DNA from: JAWCMQ01 sp039091255
GTDB lineage: Archaea > Aenigmatarchaeota > Aenigmatarchaeia > GW2011-AR5 > JACRAC01
DNA length: 64,000 bases
Direction: 5' to 3'
Assembly (NCBI GenBank): GCA_039091255.1
Contig: JAWCMQ010000002.1
Location: 137,180-201,179 of the forward strand
Shown: in pieces, positions 1 to 7,784 of the stretch
Layout: every line of letters begins with the position of its first letter
Numbering within the stretch: position 1 is the stretch's first letter
Notes under the pieces: generated by a model
The model's database searches: none
Told to the model about the DNA's origin: nothing
The model's input: only the letters and a program-made list of their open reading frames with translations
Translations under genes and position numbers: made by a program

Positions 1-1
1 T

Positions 2-724
2 AGCAAGGCGAAAAAAGCGATAGATATAATTGCATGGCTATATACCGGTTACAAAAATATGGGCGGAGATGCGACAGCAGAAAGTTTGCTGTCATCACTA
101 AAGGCGGCAAATAGCGGCAAAACCATGGCTCTCTTGCACAACAAGATTCGGTATTTCCAATCGGTATGGGACGCGACCACCATAACAACACCGCCTAACC
201 TGCTGCTTGCCACGTTCGCTTCAGCGAGCAGGCAGCTTTCAAACCAGCCAATCAATAAAGAACTCAGCATCGGATACTTACATTGGCATATCTTTGTCGG
301 AAATCTGTTCCTTCACTACAAAAAACGTAGGATAAGCAGAAAGGATTACCTAAAAAGATTTGGACATAAGTGGACAGAATCTGTATATGATCCATTTGCT
401 AAGGCTACCCGACTTGGAATACTTGAACCTCTCGACAAAAGCACATGGAAAATAAACCGGCGTAAGTTAAATGAGGAATGGGAAGACTTCAACTTTTCCA
501 CACTCATTTGGTGCCTACGCAAGTGGAAGAAAAATTTCGTAAAAAGGGGGCAACTTGAAAAGTTTCTTAACGCTCCTCCTGAGTATGAGTACGTCAGTCC
601 CGGATATGATTTGTACAAGCACGGTGTTAGACTAGGGGTCTTGACGCCGATAGAAAAAAACGTGTGGGAAATCGACAGAAAGAAACTGAAAGAAATCGTG
701 CAATCTCGCGGATTATGCATTTAG
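2..724 (+). CDS. Hypothetical protein with duplicated C-terminal module (5' end outside window)
   Basis: I do not recognise the family. The frame is open to the left edge, so the first ATG at 59 is probably internal and the gene starts outside the window. The C-terminal half holds two copies of a roughly 50-residue module: one around RLGILEPLDKSTWKINRRKL and one around RLGVLTPIEKNVWEIDRRKL-like text (actual second copy ends DRKKL). Each has a basic helix, an aromatic-rich strand and a closing Trp-x-Ile-x-Arg pattern, suggesting tandem winged-helix-like units. That reading is inference. The stop codon overlaps the start of the next gene, so the two are probably co-transcribed. Confidence 0.6.
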   Translation, partial: SKAKKAIDIIAWLYTGYKNMGGDATAESLLSSLKAANSGKTMALLHNKIRYFQSVWDATTITTPPNLLLATFASASRQLSNQPINKELSIGYLHWHIFVGNLFLHYKKRRISRKDYLKRFGHKWTESVYDPFAKATRLGILEPLDKSTWKINRRKLNEEWEDFNFSTLIWCLRKWKKNFVKRGQLEKFLNAPPEYEYVSPGYDLYKHGVRLGVLTPIEKNVWEIDRKKLKEIVQSRGLCI

Positions 725-933
725 CCGCTGCCAGGCTGACAGCGGCATTCGCTGCAGAACCTGAAGACGTTCCATTCGCGGCCGAATGGCTGGTGGTGAA
801 TGGGGAGGAAGCTGAAACGGTATTGCGACAGTTAGCAAGTCGACTTCCCGAAAATTCTGACACTTTGCTCTTAATAAGGAAAATTCCAGCCCTCCGTGAT
901 GCATTCAAGAGTTCGATCAATTTGGTGAAATGA
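715..933 (+). CDS. Small hypothetical protein (72 aa)
   Basis: Unrecognised, largely helical, Ala/Leu-rich protein beginning MHLAAARLTAAF. The frame is also open upstream to 664, but the ATG at 715 gives a 10-base overlap with the preceding stop, typical of translational coupling, and is preferred. It is followed by one base and then the next ATG at 935, so it is the middle gene of a tight three-gene unit. No motif gives a function. Confidence 0.5.
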   Translation: MHLAAARLTAAFAAEPEDVPFAAEWLVVNGEEAETVLRQLASRLPENSDTLLLIRKIPALRDAFKSSINLVK

Positions 934-934
934 T

Positions 935-1192
935 ATGGATCCAAAAGTTGGTGCGAAACTGAAGAAGGAAATAATGGCCACTTTCGATAGGTGGAAAAAG
1001 GAAGAAGAAGAACGCTGGGCCCGCCTAACGCCTGAGCAGAGGAAAGCGGAGCTGGAGCTTCAGAAAAAGCTTAAGGAGATGGACAAGGAGAGTTCCCGCC
1101 GGCGCAAAATAGAAGAGGAGCTCGAAAAGCGCCTTTCGCCGGAAGAGAGGGCGTTGCGAGAGGCTGTTGTTGGCATAAAAGGCAAATTATAA
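935..1192 (+). CDS. Small charged coiled-coil protein (85 aa)
   Basis: Highly charged, almost entirely helical protein dominated by Lys, Glu and Arg, with heptad-like spacing across residues 10-70 (for example RKAELELQKKLKEMDKE). No catalytic motif is visible. It is the last gene of the three-gene unit and ends immediately before a hairpin that probably terminates transcription. It may be an adaptor for its neighbours, but that is a guess. Confidence 0.55.
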   Translation: MDPKVGAKLKKEIMATFDRWKKEEEERWARLTPEQRKAELELQKKLKEMDKESSRRRKIEEELEKRLSPEERALREAVVGIKGKL

Positions 1193-1222
1193 AACTATCA
1201 TTCAATAAAATGAACGATAGTT
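1193..1222. terminator. Inverted repeat between convergent genes
   Basis: Arms AACTATCATTCA and TGAACGATAGTT pair over 12 bases with one mismatch around the loop ATAAAA. It lies between the end of the plus-strand unit (1192) and the end of the minus-strand Sec61-beta copy (1246), so it may act as a bidirectional 3'-end signal. An operator cannot be excluded. Confidence 0.45.
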
Positions 1223-1245
1223 CATTACAATCCTGCGAGCCGGCT

Positions 1246-1401
1246 TCACGCCAGAAATCTCAGCAGAATCACAAGCGCCCCGAAGCCCGCTGATATGGCA
1301 ACGACGGTCTTTGGGCTTATCTTGATGCCTTCCTCGGACTCGAAGTAGCGCACAAGCCCCGCAGTAGACTGGGGCATGTACGTCCTTTCGCGTTCTGCCA
1401 T
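1246..1401 (-). CDS. secG: Preprotein translocase Sec61-beta/SecG, copy 1
   Basis: The reading frame encodes 51 residues, beginning MAERERTYMPQSTAGLVRYF and ending in one hydrophobic helix. Archaeal Sec61-beta has exactly this form: a short polar N-terminus, the motif STAGL-x-R-Y-F, then I-K-I-S-P-K-T before a single C-terminal transmembrane helix. It is the small subunit of the SecYE-beta protein channel. A second copy at 3675-3833 is nearly identical in protein. The last ~110 bases of the two copies are almost identical in DNA while their 5' parts carry synonymous differences, which suggests gene conversion. Confidence 0.85.
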   Translation of the reverse strand: MAERERTYMPQSTAGLVRYFESEEGIKISPKTVVAISAGFGALVILLRFLA

Positions 1402-1507
1402 GACGTCCTACCTGGGGCTACTTTGGGCGCAACGTATTAATAAGGTGCGGATGGCGAATTCGGAGCGATTAGTGAAGGAGCTCGCAGCAGCCGCGAAGAC
1501 GCTGATT

Positions 1508-1807
1508 TCATTTCCTTCGGCATTGTTTCCTCTTCAGCTCGTAATGCCTCTCAAGAAAATCGCGCATCGAGGCGATGCGCTGCCTGTGGCCTTCCAGGTC
1601 TTCGACTATCTGCCTGAACTTTTCCTGCAGCAGCGCGCTCGTGGCATCGACATCACCCGCCAGGCGGTCCGCGTGGCGTCTTATCGCCTTGGCGTCGAAC
1701 GTGCGGTGCTCCTTGTGCAGCGCTTCGATTGCTCGGAGCATCTCCTTTGCCCGCTCTTTGGCATCGACCAGCTCGTTCAAGCCGCGCCACGATGAAGGTT
1801 TTGACAT
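1508..1807 (-). CDS. Coiled-coil protein, duplicate of the 3958-4272 gene (99 aa)
   Basis: Helical, charged protein starting MSKPSSWRGLNELVDAKERA. It shares about 85 percent of its residues with the protein at 3958-4272 over the first 92 residues, after which the tails differ (here KRKQCRRK). Family not recognised; the heptad-like pattern suggests a dimeric coiled coil. It lies upstream of Sec61-beta copy 1 on the same strand, and the same gene order is repeated in the second block, so the two genes were duplicated together. Confidence 0.7.
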   Translation of the reverse strand: MSKPSSWRGLNELVDAKERAKEMLRAIEALHKEHRTFDAKAIRRHADRLAGDVDATSALLQEKFRQIVEDLEGHRQRIASMRDFLERHYELKRKQCRRK

Positions 1808-1985
1808 GTCATAGTGGTCTAGGAGAAGAAAAAGCTTCTCCAGACTCTCGGAGATGTCTCAAGTTGCTTTGCGACTTGGACATATATCGAAGTCTCCAAG
1901 ACTTCGACAAGAACTTCCGTTCTCCGAAGACAACGGGACGAAATAAAGGTTTTTAGCCAGAAATCGAAGAAAATGACAAAACCTG

Positions 1986-3578
1986 CTATGGAGGCAGCCT
2001 GCCGTTATCTTTCAGCCACTGCAGATAGTTCGTTAGAGTTGTCACGAAATCGGATTTCGTGCTCCTCAGTATAGGCTTTGCAAACGGCGGACCCCTAATC
2101 TGAGCTATTACAGCCTCATCATCTGCTGCCTGCTCTTCTGTAAGGCCACCCTGGCGGTTATAATTATGCCCAACTTTATAACTGTCATTGTGTTTGTTAC
2201 AGCGAACAAAATGCGGAACTGCAGCCGCACTTTGCCAGCTATTGAAATCCGTAAAGTAATCCGCATCATAAGTTGCTCCTATCTTGAACTGGTCATAGAT
2301 GGGGTCGGCCAGCGCATCCGCCTCGGCTTTTGTGAGATGCACGGTGACCTGCACGTCTTTGTGCGCCTTGTTTCCGCTCGCGTCGGTCTTCCAGATGCGG
2401 ATTGTATAGGTCTTTGCGTTTTTGCCAACGTAAGCGAGAACATCTGCAGTCGCGTAATCTGGGTTCGGAGGACCGCGCGGGTGCGGCCGAAGGTGCTCTG
2501 CCAGTGGCAGCACCTCCCCATATGGCGGCAGCAAGCTAGGTTGCGTCCAGATGAGGTCTGCATCGTTCGTGGGGTCTCCATCACCGTCGCTGTCGTAGCT
2601 TATGTCGGTATCCACAACCACCTCATCATTGTCTGAGAGCGACGAAATATCATATGCTAGTATTCTCACAGTCCCGGGCTGAGCTGGGTCATGCGTTGAA
2701 TAGTATATTTCCGCGCCTTCGTTTGTGAACGTTTCAACGGAGTCGATGCCGTACACCACCGGCGGCGTCGTGTCCGGCACCACGAAGAAGTTTCCAATCC
2801 TGTGCCAGGGGTCAGGCGTGCCGTCATTGTTCCAGTCGAAGCCCGGCCATGTCACGAATATGGCATATTTGCCCTCAGGCAGCAGCGGTATCGGATAGTG
2901 CATCACTTTGTGCTCCTTAAGCCCTGCCGGCACCGTCAGGCGCTCGTCTGGGTTTGAAAAGTCGCCGCGGTAGACAACCGGCGCGCTTCGCGGGTTGCCG
3001 CCATTCCTGAGGTCGACGACGGCATAGGATACTGTCTCGTCGTTTGAGCCGTTGTTAACGCCGAACATGTAGAAAGTCACTATGTCCCCAGCAGTGTACT
3101 TGTTGTTGCCGTTCTCCTGGTATTTGATGTGCCCCTCGGCATTGAACGGGTCCGCAGGGCAGAAGGGATAAACGTCCTCATCGTTGCCGTTCGGGTCTAT
3201 CGGAGTGTTTGGCTGGCGGTTGAACTCCCGCTCGCAGGCCGTCCCGATTACGATGTGCGACTTTGCGCCATAAGGCAGCACGAGCCCGACGCGGCCGTTG
3301 GCGTCAGAATATGCATCGGGCTGAGCCTTCGGCTGCAGCGCGGCATAGTCTCCCGCCCCTGTCAGCGGGTCATAAGTCTCAGCAGGATAAACAGAAACGG
3401 GCACGCCTGCGGCGGGGTTGCCGGCCTCGTCATAAACCTGCATCCAGTAGTTGGGCACTGGTCCCTCGCTGTGCTTGCCGCACCCGCCTGCCGCTGCCGC
3501 GGCCAGCGCGCCGGCAATTAGGCCTTTCTTTCCGACCGAATACAGGTCATTTATCAGCTTCTTTGCCCACGCGAGCAT
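1986..3578 (-). CDS. Secreted lipoprotein with Ig-like beta domains
   Basis: About 530 residues. The N-terminus has a basic stretch (AKKLINDLYSVGKKG), an Ala-rich hydrophobic core and a lipobox-like end AAAGGC, so Cys33 is the likely lipid anchor. The body is Pro/Gly/Asp-rich and beta-rich, with an acidic run DSDGDGDPTNDAD that looks like a calcium site, and repeated Ig-like strand patterns. The ATG at 3578 is chosen over a GTG 12 bases upstream. It is probably a cell-surface protein; substrate unknown. It sits between two copies of the Sec61-beta/coiled-coil block. Confidence 0.65.
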   Translation of the reverse strand: MLAWAKKLINDLYSVGKKGLIAGALAAAAAGGCGKHSEGPVPNYWMQVYDEAGNPAAGVPVSVYPAETYDPLTGAGDYAALQPKAQPDAYSDANGRVGLVLPYGAKSHIVIGTACEREFNRQPNTPIDPNGNDEDVYPFCPADPFNAEGHIKYQENGNNKYTAGDIVTFYMFGVNNGSNDETVSYAVVDLRNGGNPRSAPVVYRGDFSNPDERLTVPAGLKEHKVMHYPIPLLPEGKYAIFVTWPGFDWNNDGTPDPWHRIGNFFVVPDTTPPVVYGIDSVETFTNEGAEIYYSTHDPAQPGTVRILAYDISSLSDNDEVVVDTDISYDSDGDGDPTNDADLIWTQPSLLPPYGEVLPLAEHLRPHPRGPPNPDYATADVLAYVGKNAKTYTIRIWKTDASGNKAHKDVQVTVHLTKAEADALADPIYDQFKIGATYDADYFTDFNSWQSAAAVPHFVRCNKHNDSYKVGHNYNRQGGLTEEQAADDEAVIAQIRGPPFAKPILRSTKSDFVTTLTNYLQWLKDNGRLPP

Positions 3579-3674
3579 CGTGAACACCACTCAGTAGCAA
3601 TTATTATGTTCGTTGCCGAAGCTTTTAAGGCCTGCGGACACGGGGTGGGAGCGGCCTGAATCAGCCGAAAAGCG

Positions 3675-3833
3675 CTAAACAGCCAGAAATCTCAGCAGAA
3701 TCACAAGCGCCCCGAAGCCCGCTGATATGGCAACGACGGTCTTTGGGCTTATCTTGATGCCTTCCTCGGACTCAAAGTACCTGACCAGACCGGCCGTCGA
3801 TTGCGGCATATATGTGCGTTCGCGCTCTGCCAT
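3675..3833 (-). CDS. secG: Preprotein translocase Sec61-beta/SecG, copy 2
   Basis: 52 residues, identical to copy 1 (1246-1401) except for one extra C-terminal Val. It carries the same STAGL-x-RYF and IKISPKT signature followed by a single transmembrane helix. Codons in the first half differ from copy 1 at many silent sites, while the 3' half is nearly identical DNA. Two Sec61-beta genes in one small archaeal genome are unusual; both reading frames are intact. Confidence 0.85.
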   Translation of the reverse strand: MAERERTYMPQSTAGLVRYFESEEGIKISPKTVVAISAGFGALVILLRFLAV

Positions 3834-3957
3834 GACGCTATTTCGCCAAGCAAGGTATTTAAGCCGTGTAAGAAGCGACCTGATGTCTGTTGAGAAGCGC
3901 CGAACTCATGAGGCGCTTCGCCCTATTTGCGTTCGTATAAATAATGCGAAATCCGCC

Positions 3958-4272
3958 TCATTCACTCGACAACTTTCTTGGAAAGATTTTTGGGTTTGTT
4001 AATTCGTAATGCCTTCCCAGAAACTCCTTCATCGAGGAAATGCGCTGCCTATGCCCTTCCAAGTCCTCTATAACCTGTCTGAACTTTTCCTGCAGCAGCG
4101 CGCTCGTCTCATCGACGTCGGCAGCAAGGCGGTCGGCATGCCGCTTTATCGCCTTGGCGTCGAACGTGCGGTGCTCCTTGTGCAGCGCTTCGATTGCTCG
4201 GAGCATCTCCTTTGCCCGCTCTTTGGCATCGACCAGCTCGTTCAGGCCGCGCCACGATGAAGGTTTTGACAT
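3958..4272 (-). CDS. Coiled-coil protein, duplicate of the 1508-1807 gene (104 aa)
   Basis: Paralogue of the 99-residue protein at 1508-1807, with the same start MSKPSSWRGLNELVDAKERA and scattered conservative changes. The tail is unrelated (TNPKIFPRKLSSE), so the duplication boundary or a later rearrangement lies near residue 93. The start at 4272 matches the start of copy 1; the frame extends six codons further upstream. Function unknown. Confidence 0.7.
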   Translation of the reverse strand: MSKPSSWRGLNELVDAKERAKEMLRAIEALHKEHRTFDAKAIKRHADRLAADVDETSALLQEKFRQVIEDLEGHRQRISSMKEFLGRHYELTNPKIFPRKLSSE

Positions 4273-4351
4273 GTCATAATTCGCCCGCACGACTTCAAAA
4301 GCAAACTATTTGCGCGCAATTTGCCGCCTCGCACCCAAAGCGGCTATTCGC

Positions 4352-4954
4352 TTATTCGAAAGCGACCAGCTGCCCAATCATAAGCCATACGAATGTTATT
4401 ATAATGCCCGCCCCGAGCAGTCCGCCGACCATCTTGCCAAGCCCGCTCGAAATGGGCGTCCGCGACTCTTCGATGCCGCGGCTCCGCAGCGCCGAGGCTA
4501 CCTGTCCCTCGACCATGCCAGCGACCGCATCCGTCAGGGCATGGGCGATGACTGTGCCGAAAACCACGCCGACCGGGCCAGCAAAGACCGCCTCTATGGA
4601 AACGACCCATGAAAGAAGCCCCACATCCATGACTCCATATACAATGTCTGCCGCAACCGAGCGTACCGTCCTTCCCGAGATTCTCAGCATCGCTAGGGAT
4701 AGGAAACCGAGCAGCAGTATGACAGGCCCGACGAAAAGCATGTTCGCTTCCAAGAACGGGTAAACCGCAAACGCGACCAGCACTATCGCGGCTATCTGCG
4801 CTACAGCAATGAGGGCAGACTCGCGTGACAGAAGCTTGTTTAGCCGCAGACGCANNNNNNNNNNNNNNNNNNNNNNNNNNNNNNNNNNNNNNNNNNNNNN
4901 NNNNNNNNNNNNNNNNNNNNNNNNNNNNNNNNNNNNNNNNNNNNNNAGTCGCAT
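4352..4954 (-). CDS. Small polytopic membrane protein, interrupted by an N-run
   Basis: After the N-run the protein reads RLRLNKLLSRESALIAVAQI and continues through about four hydrophobic helices with a Gly-rich C-terminus. Family not recognised. The ATG at 4954 lies beyond the gap; joining the two sides with a one-base overlap gives an uninterrupted frame beginning MRLRLRLNK, so the N-run probably contains no missing sequence. It is divergent from the ArsR-regulated operon at 5098. Confidence 0.55.
   Translation of the reverse strand: MRXXXXXXXXXXXXXXXXXXXXXXXXXXXXXXXXRLRLNKLLSRESALIAVAQIAAIVLVAFAVYPFLEANMLFVGPVILLLGFLSLAMLRISGRTVRSVAADIVYGVMDVGLLSWVVSIEAVFAGPVGVVFGTVIAHALTDAVAGMVEGQVASALRSRGIEESRTPISSGLGKMVGGLLGAGIIITFVWLMIGQLVAFE
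4855..4946. other. Assembly gap (92 N), probably spurious
   Basis: Run of N inside a membrane-protein gene. A one-base overlap of the flanks restores the reading frame, so no sequence needs to be missing here. Confidence 0.7.
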
Positions 4955-5058
4955 GATAGTGATTTGTTTGGAGAAATAAAAAGGTGGTGACCTGGCATAG
5001 ACTCTGCCCAGGAGACAGGCTGGTAACTTGATGCCACATCTATCAACGACCTACAAGC

Positions 5059-5083
5059 TTTAAATATTGACACTTATCAATAT
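5059..5083 (+). promoter_or_regulatory. TATA box overlapped by an ArsR-type operator
   Basis: TTTAAATA at 5059-5066 is a good archaeal TAT box about 35 bases before the first ATG (5098). It overlaps the inverted repeat ATATTGA-N6-TCAATAT at 5064-5083. AT-rich dyads of this kind are typical ArsR/SmtB operators, and the second gene of the operon encodes an ArsR-family repressor. Autoregulation is inferred from that placement. Confidence 0.7.
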
Positions 5084-5097
5084 GTTCGGTGCTTTAG

Positions 5098-5367
5098 ATG
5101 AAGGTGTTGAAGTTCGGAGCGGTATGGTGCGCCGGCTGTTTGGTGATGAAGCCCAGATGGCAGGAAATCGAAAAAGAAAATCCGTGGCTTGAGACGGAAT
5201 ACTATGATTTCGACAAAGACAAAGAAGCCGTGGAAAAGTGGCACGTCGACAAGAACCTTCCGACATTTGTATTTTTGGACAAGAATGGCAATGAGTTTCT
5301 CCGGCTCCATGGCGAGGTTCCGAAAGAAAAACTTCTGGAGATAATAAATGAAAACAAGAGTAAGTGA
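5098..5367 (+). CDS. Thioredoxin-family protein
   Basis: 89 residues with the thioredoxin fold pattern: FGAVWCAGCLVMKP near residue 7 gives the active site WCAGC, and LPTFVFLDKNGNE in the second half supplies the conserved cis-Pro. It has no signal peptide, so it should be cytosolic. It is the first gene of an operon with an ArsR repressor, a DsbD-like membrane protein, further thioredoxin-fold proteins, a ferredoxin and a permease. It probably passes electrons to the DsbD-like protein or reduces a substrate of the operon; the exact partner is inferred. Confidence 0.9.
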   Translation: MKVLKFGAVWCAGCLVMKPRWQEIEKENPWLETEYYDFDKDKEAVEKWHVDKNLPTFVFLDKNGNEFLRLHGEVPKEKLLEIINENKSK

Positions 5368-5379
5368 GATGTCGGTTCT

Positions 5380-5700
5380 GTGAAAACGGAAGATGAGTTA
5401 GAAAACTCTTTGGAGATTCTAAACGCTCTGGCGGATGAAACGCGGCTCAAAATAATAGATTTTCTTCTCGACGGCGAGAAATGCGTCTGCGAGATATTCC
5501 CGCACGTCAAAAGAACGCAATCCACGGTCTCCATTCAACTCGGAAAGTTGGAAAAGTGGGGCATTCTCGAATCGCGGAGAGACGGAAAGCGAATTTTCTA
5601 CGGAATCAAGGATCGCAGGGTATGCGACATCTTCAAAGCGCTCGGATATGCCAAAGGCGCGGTCCTGGAAAAGCGCTGCTGCACGGAGAAGATAAAATGA
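5380..5700 (+). CDS. arsR: ArsR/SmtB-family transcriptional repressor
   Basis: 106 residues with a GTG start. The winged helix runs from LNALADETRLKIIDFL through the recognition helix region TQSTVSIQLGKLEKWGILES to the wing RRDGKRIFYGI. CVCE at residues 35-38 is the classic metal(loid)-binding motif of ArsR proteins, and a Cys pair (KRCCTE) near the C-terminus could supply a further ligand. It should release the operator at 5064-5083 on binding arsenite or a related thiophilic ion. Its TGA overlaps the next ATG. Confidence 0.9.
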   Translation: MKTEDELENSLEILNALADETRLKIIDFLLDGEKCVCEIFPHVKRTQSTVSIQLGKLEKWGILESRRDGKRIFYGIKDRRVCDIFKALGYAKGAVLEKRCCTEKIK

Positions 5701-6836
5701 GACCACACGCGTTTCTTGCGGTTATGCTTGCTGCTCTATTGGTCTTCCAAGGCGCAGCTTTGGCAGATTCATCCCAAACTCCGGAAGTGAAATTTTTCTA
5801 CAGCAGCACCTGTCCGCATTGCGCTGCGGAAAAGGCGTTTTTGGACAAGATAAAAATTGATTATCCGAACGTAGCATTCAGATATTTTTCGATTGAAGAT
5901 AGCAACAATGTTAATAGGTTATTCGAATTATATCGGCAATACGATGTTCAGTCATTTGAGCAAGGCGCCGTGCCGATAACATTCATAGGCGACGACTATT
6001 TTGTCGGCTTTAACGAAGCGATAGGGCAAAGCATCAAAGAGTCGATCCTCAGGCAATTCCCGCCAGCGACCGAGCCTCAGCCAAAGGAAGAGTTCGAATA
6101 CAAATGGCCTGTTGTCGACAGCATAGACATAGAGGCGTACTCTCTGCCAGCCCTCGCAGTCACGCTGGGCGTCCTCGACGGCTTCAACGTCTGTTCGCTC
6201 GGGGCGATAATACTTATCCTGAGCATGGTCTTGGCTTTGAAATCAAGGCGACTGACACTGCTTGCAGGCGGAATCTTCATTCTGGTCACCGTGATAGTTT
6301 ACGGTATATTGATTCTGTTCTGGCACGGATTGTTTTCGCTACTGGCGCCGTGGACAAAGCTCATGCAGATCGTCGTCGGCCTGCTCATGATAGGCGGAGC
6401 TTTGTATTTCGTCAAGGAATTTTTCAGGATAAGGAAATACGGTGCCGAATGCTCCGTAAGCAAGGGTAAGATATATTCTAAGGCGGCAAGTTGGCTTGAA
6501 AAGCTGTTCACAAACCCGAGAAACCTGCTTGTTTTAGCGGGCGGTGTAATGCTGTTCGCAGCCGTTATAACAATCGTGGAATTCCCGTGCTCTGCCGTAG
6601 TTCCGCTTGTTTTTGCCGGAGTCTTGGCGAAAGCCCAGTTATCCGTGATAGGAACGTTGCTATATCTCGGCATTTACCTTCTGTTCTACATGCTGGACGA
6701 AATCGTTGTTTTCCTCGTCGCGGTATTCAGCATGAAACTCTGGGTCGCTTCGCCGAGATTTTTGACGTGGATATACCTCATCGCTGCAATCGTCTTGGTT
6801 GCTCTGGGCATATCCTATGTAATTGGTATGGTGTAA
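5697..6836 (+). CDS. Thioredoxin-DsbD/CcdA fusion membrane protein
   Basis: 379 residues. The ATG overlaps the arsR stop (ATGA); the longer frame upstream only shadows arsR. A signal peptide (residues 1-23) leads to an extracytoplasmic thioredoxin-like domain with SSTCPHC and a conserved Pro at AVPITFIGD. Six or so transmembrane helices follow, with single Cys at FNVCSLGAI and EFPCSAVVP, as in DsbD/CcdA electron carriers. It should move reducing power from cytosolic thioredoxin to the outer surface. Fusion with an N-terminal thioredoxin is known in some DsbD-like proteins. Confidence 0.85.
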   Translation: MRPHAFLAVMLAALLVFQGAALADSSQTPEVKFFYSSTCPHCAAEKAFLDKIKIDYPNVAFRYFSIEDSNNVNRLFELYRQYDVQSFEQGAVPITFIGDDYFVGFNEAIGQSIKESILRQFPPATEPQPKEEFEYKWPVVDSIDIEAYSLPALAVTLGVLDGFNVCSLGAIILILSMVLALKSRRLTLLAGGIFILVTVIVYGILILFWHGLFSLLAPWTKLMQIVVGLLMIGGALYFVKEFFRIRKYGAECSVSKGKIYSKAASWLEKLFTNPRNLLVLAGGVMLFAAVITIVEFPCSAVVPLVFAGVLAKAQLSVIGTLLYLGIYLLFYMLDEIVVFLVAVFSMKLWVASPRFLTWIYLIAAIVLVALGISYVIGMV

Positions 6837-6839
6837 GAA

Positions 6840-7067
6840 ATGAAAATCGAAATCCTAGGATCGGGCTGCGCAAAGTGCAAGCAACTTGAAGCCAATGCGC
6901 GAAAAGCGATGGAAGAGCTGAAAGTCGGCGCAACAGTGGAAAAAGTCACCGACATCTCGAAAATAATCGAAAAGGTTTCCCTGACGCCTGCGATCGTTAT
7001 CGACGGAAAGGTCAAGGCAGAAGGGCGAGTGCCTACTGCCGAAGAAATAAAGAAATGGTTGAAATAA
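6840..7067 (+). CDS. Small redox-active disulfide protein (thioredoxin fold)
   Basis: 75 residues beginning MKIEILGSGCAKCKQLEANA; the CAKC site right after strand 1, the TPAIVIDGKVKAEGRVP stretch and the short length identify the thioredoxin_3/redox-active disulfide family often found beside arsenic genes and ArsP-type permeases. It lies three bases after the DsbD-like gene and directly abuts the next ATG, so it is firmly in the operon. It probably exchanges thiols with the permease or its substrate. Confidence 0.88.
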   Translation: MKIEILGSGCAKCKQLEANARKAMEELKVGATVEKVTDISKIIEKVSLTPAIVIDGKVKAEGRVPTAEEIKKWLK

Positions 7068-7370
7068 ATGACGAAAATCAAGACATGGTTCGTTTACGAG
7101 AACGTCGTCAAGAAAGGGAAATTTAGCGACCTTACGAAAAAGACCATAAAAATAATACGCGACCTCGAAAAATCATACAGCAAAAATATGTTTGATCTAA
7201 GGTCAATAGAATACACGAGATTCCTTGCTGAATCGAATAAAGAAGTGTGCCTAAGCAAAGACGAACTTCCCGCGACGCTCATCAACGAAAAGGTCGTTTT
7301 CACGAAAAAACTGCCGTCTGTCCGAGATTTGAAACGAGAAGTCGAATGGACGATGACTGGTAAGAAGTGA
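7068..7370 (+). CDS. Unrecognised protein, possibly thioredoxin-fold (ArsD-like)
   Basis: 100 residues starting MTKIKTWFVYENVVKKGKFS. The late segment LPATLINEKVVFTKKLPSVRDL resembles the cis-Pro strand and final helix of thioredoxin-fold proteins such as ArsD, but the N-terminal Cys pair is absent and only one Cys (EVCLSK) remains. Its ATG follows the previous stop with no gap. Operon context supports a thiol or metalloid role; the family assignment is tentative. Confidence 0.5.
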   Translation: MTKIKTWFVYENVVKKGKFSDLTKKTIKIIRDLEKSYSKNMFDLRSIEYTRFLAESNKEVCLSKDELPATLINEKVVFTKKLPSVRDLKREVEWTMTGKK

Positions 7371-7708
7371 TTGAAATGGAACAGGGTGAAAAAAGATTCA
7401 CGGAATGGCATGGAATACCCAGAGAGAAAATAGACTGGCATCCCACGATTGACGAAAGCAAGTGCATCGGCTGCGGCATGTGCGCGGCAGGCTGCGGCAG
7501 GAACGTTTACGATTTCGACTTTGACAAAAACAAACCAGTCGTCGCCAGACCGCTGAATTGTTTGGTCGGGTGCACGACCTGCCAGGTAACTTGCTTACAG
7601 GACGCGATAAGCTTCCCGGACAAGCATAGTATCAGAAACTTAATCAAGGAAAAGGGTTTGTTAGCTGTTGCAAAGAAAGAGCTTCTCGAGAAATTAGGAA
7701 GGCGATGA
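7367..7708 (+). CDS. Ferredoxin-like 4Fe-4S protein
   Basis: 113 residues with two Cys clusters: CIGCGMCAAGCGRNVY near residue 33 and CLVGCTTCQVTC near residue 65. The spacing fits two [4Fe-4S] centres of the bacterial ferredoxin type, with an unusual CG in place of CP after the first cluster. The GTG start overlaps the previous stop (GTGA). It may feed electrons to the redox proteins of the operon; the donor is not identifiable here. Confidence 0.85.
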   Translation: MIEMEQGEKRFTEWHGIPREKIDWHPTIDESKCIGCGMCAAGCGRNVYDFDFDKNKPVVARPLNCLVGCTTCQVTCLQDAISFPDKHSIRNLIKEKGLLAVAKKELLEKLGRR

Positions 7709-7784
7709 TACGATAATCACCGACGTTCTGACCGCTGGAATAGGCGCACTGGGCGAATATCTTTCCGCTCACGTAATCACATGC

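Noticed and set aside
59..724. Start of the first gene at the ATG at 59
   Set aside because: The frame stays open to base 2 with protein-like sequence, so the gene is partial and this Met is probably internal.
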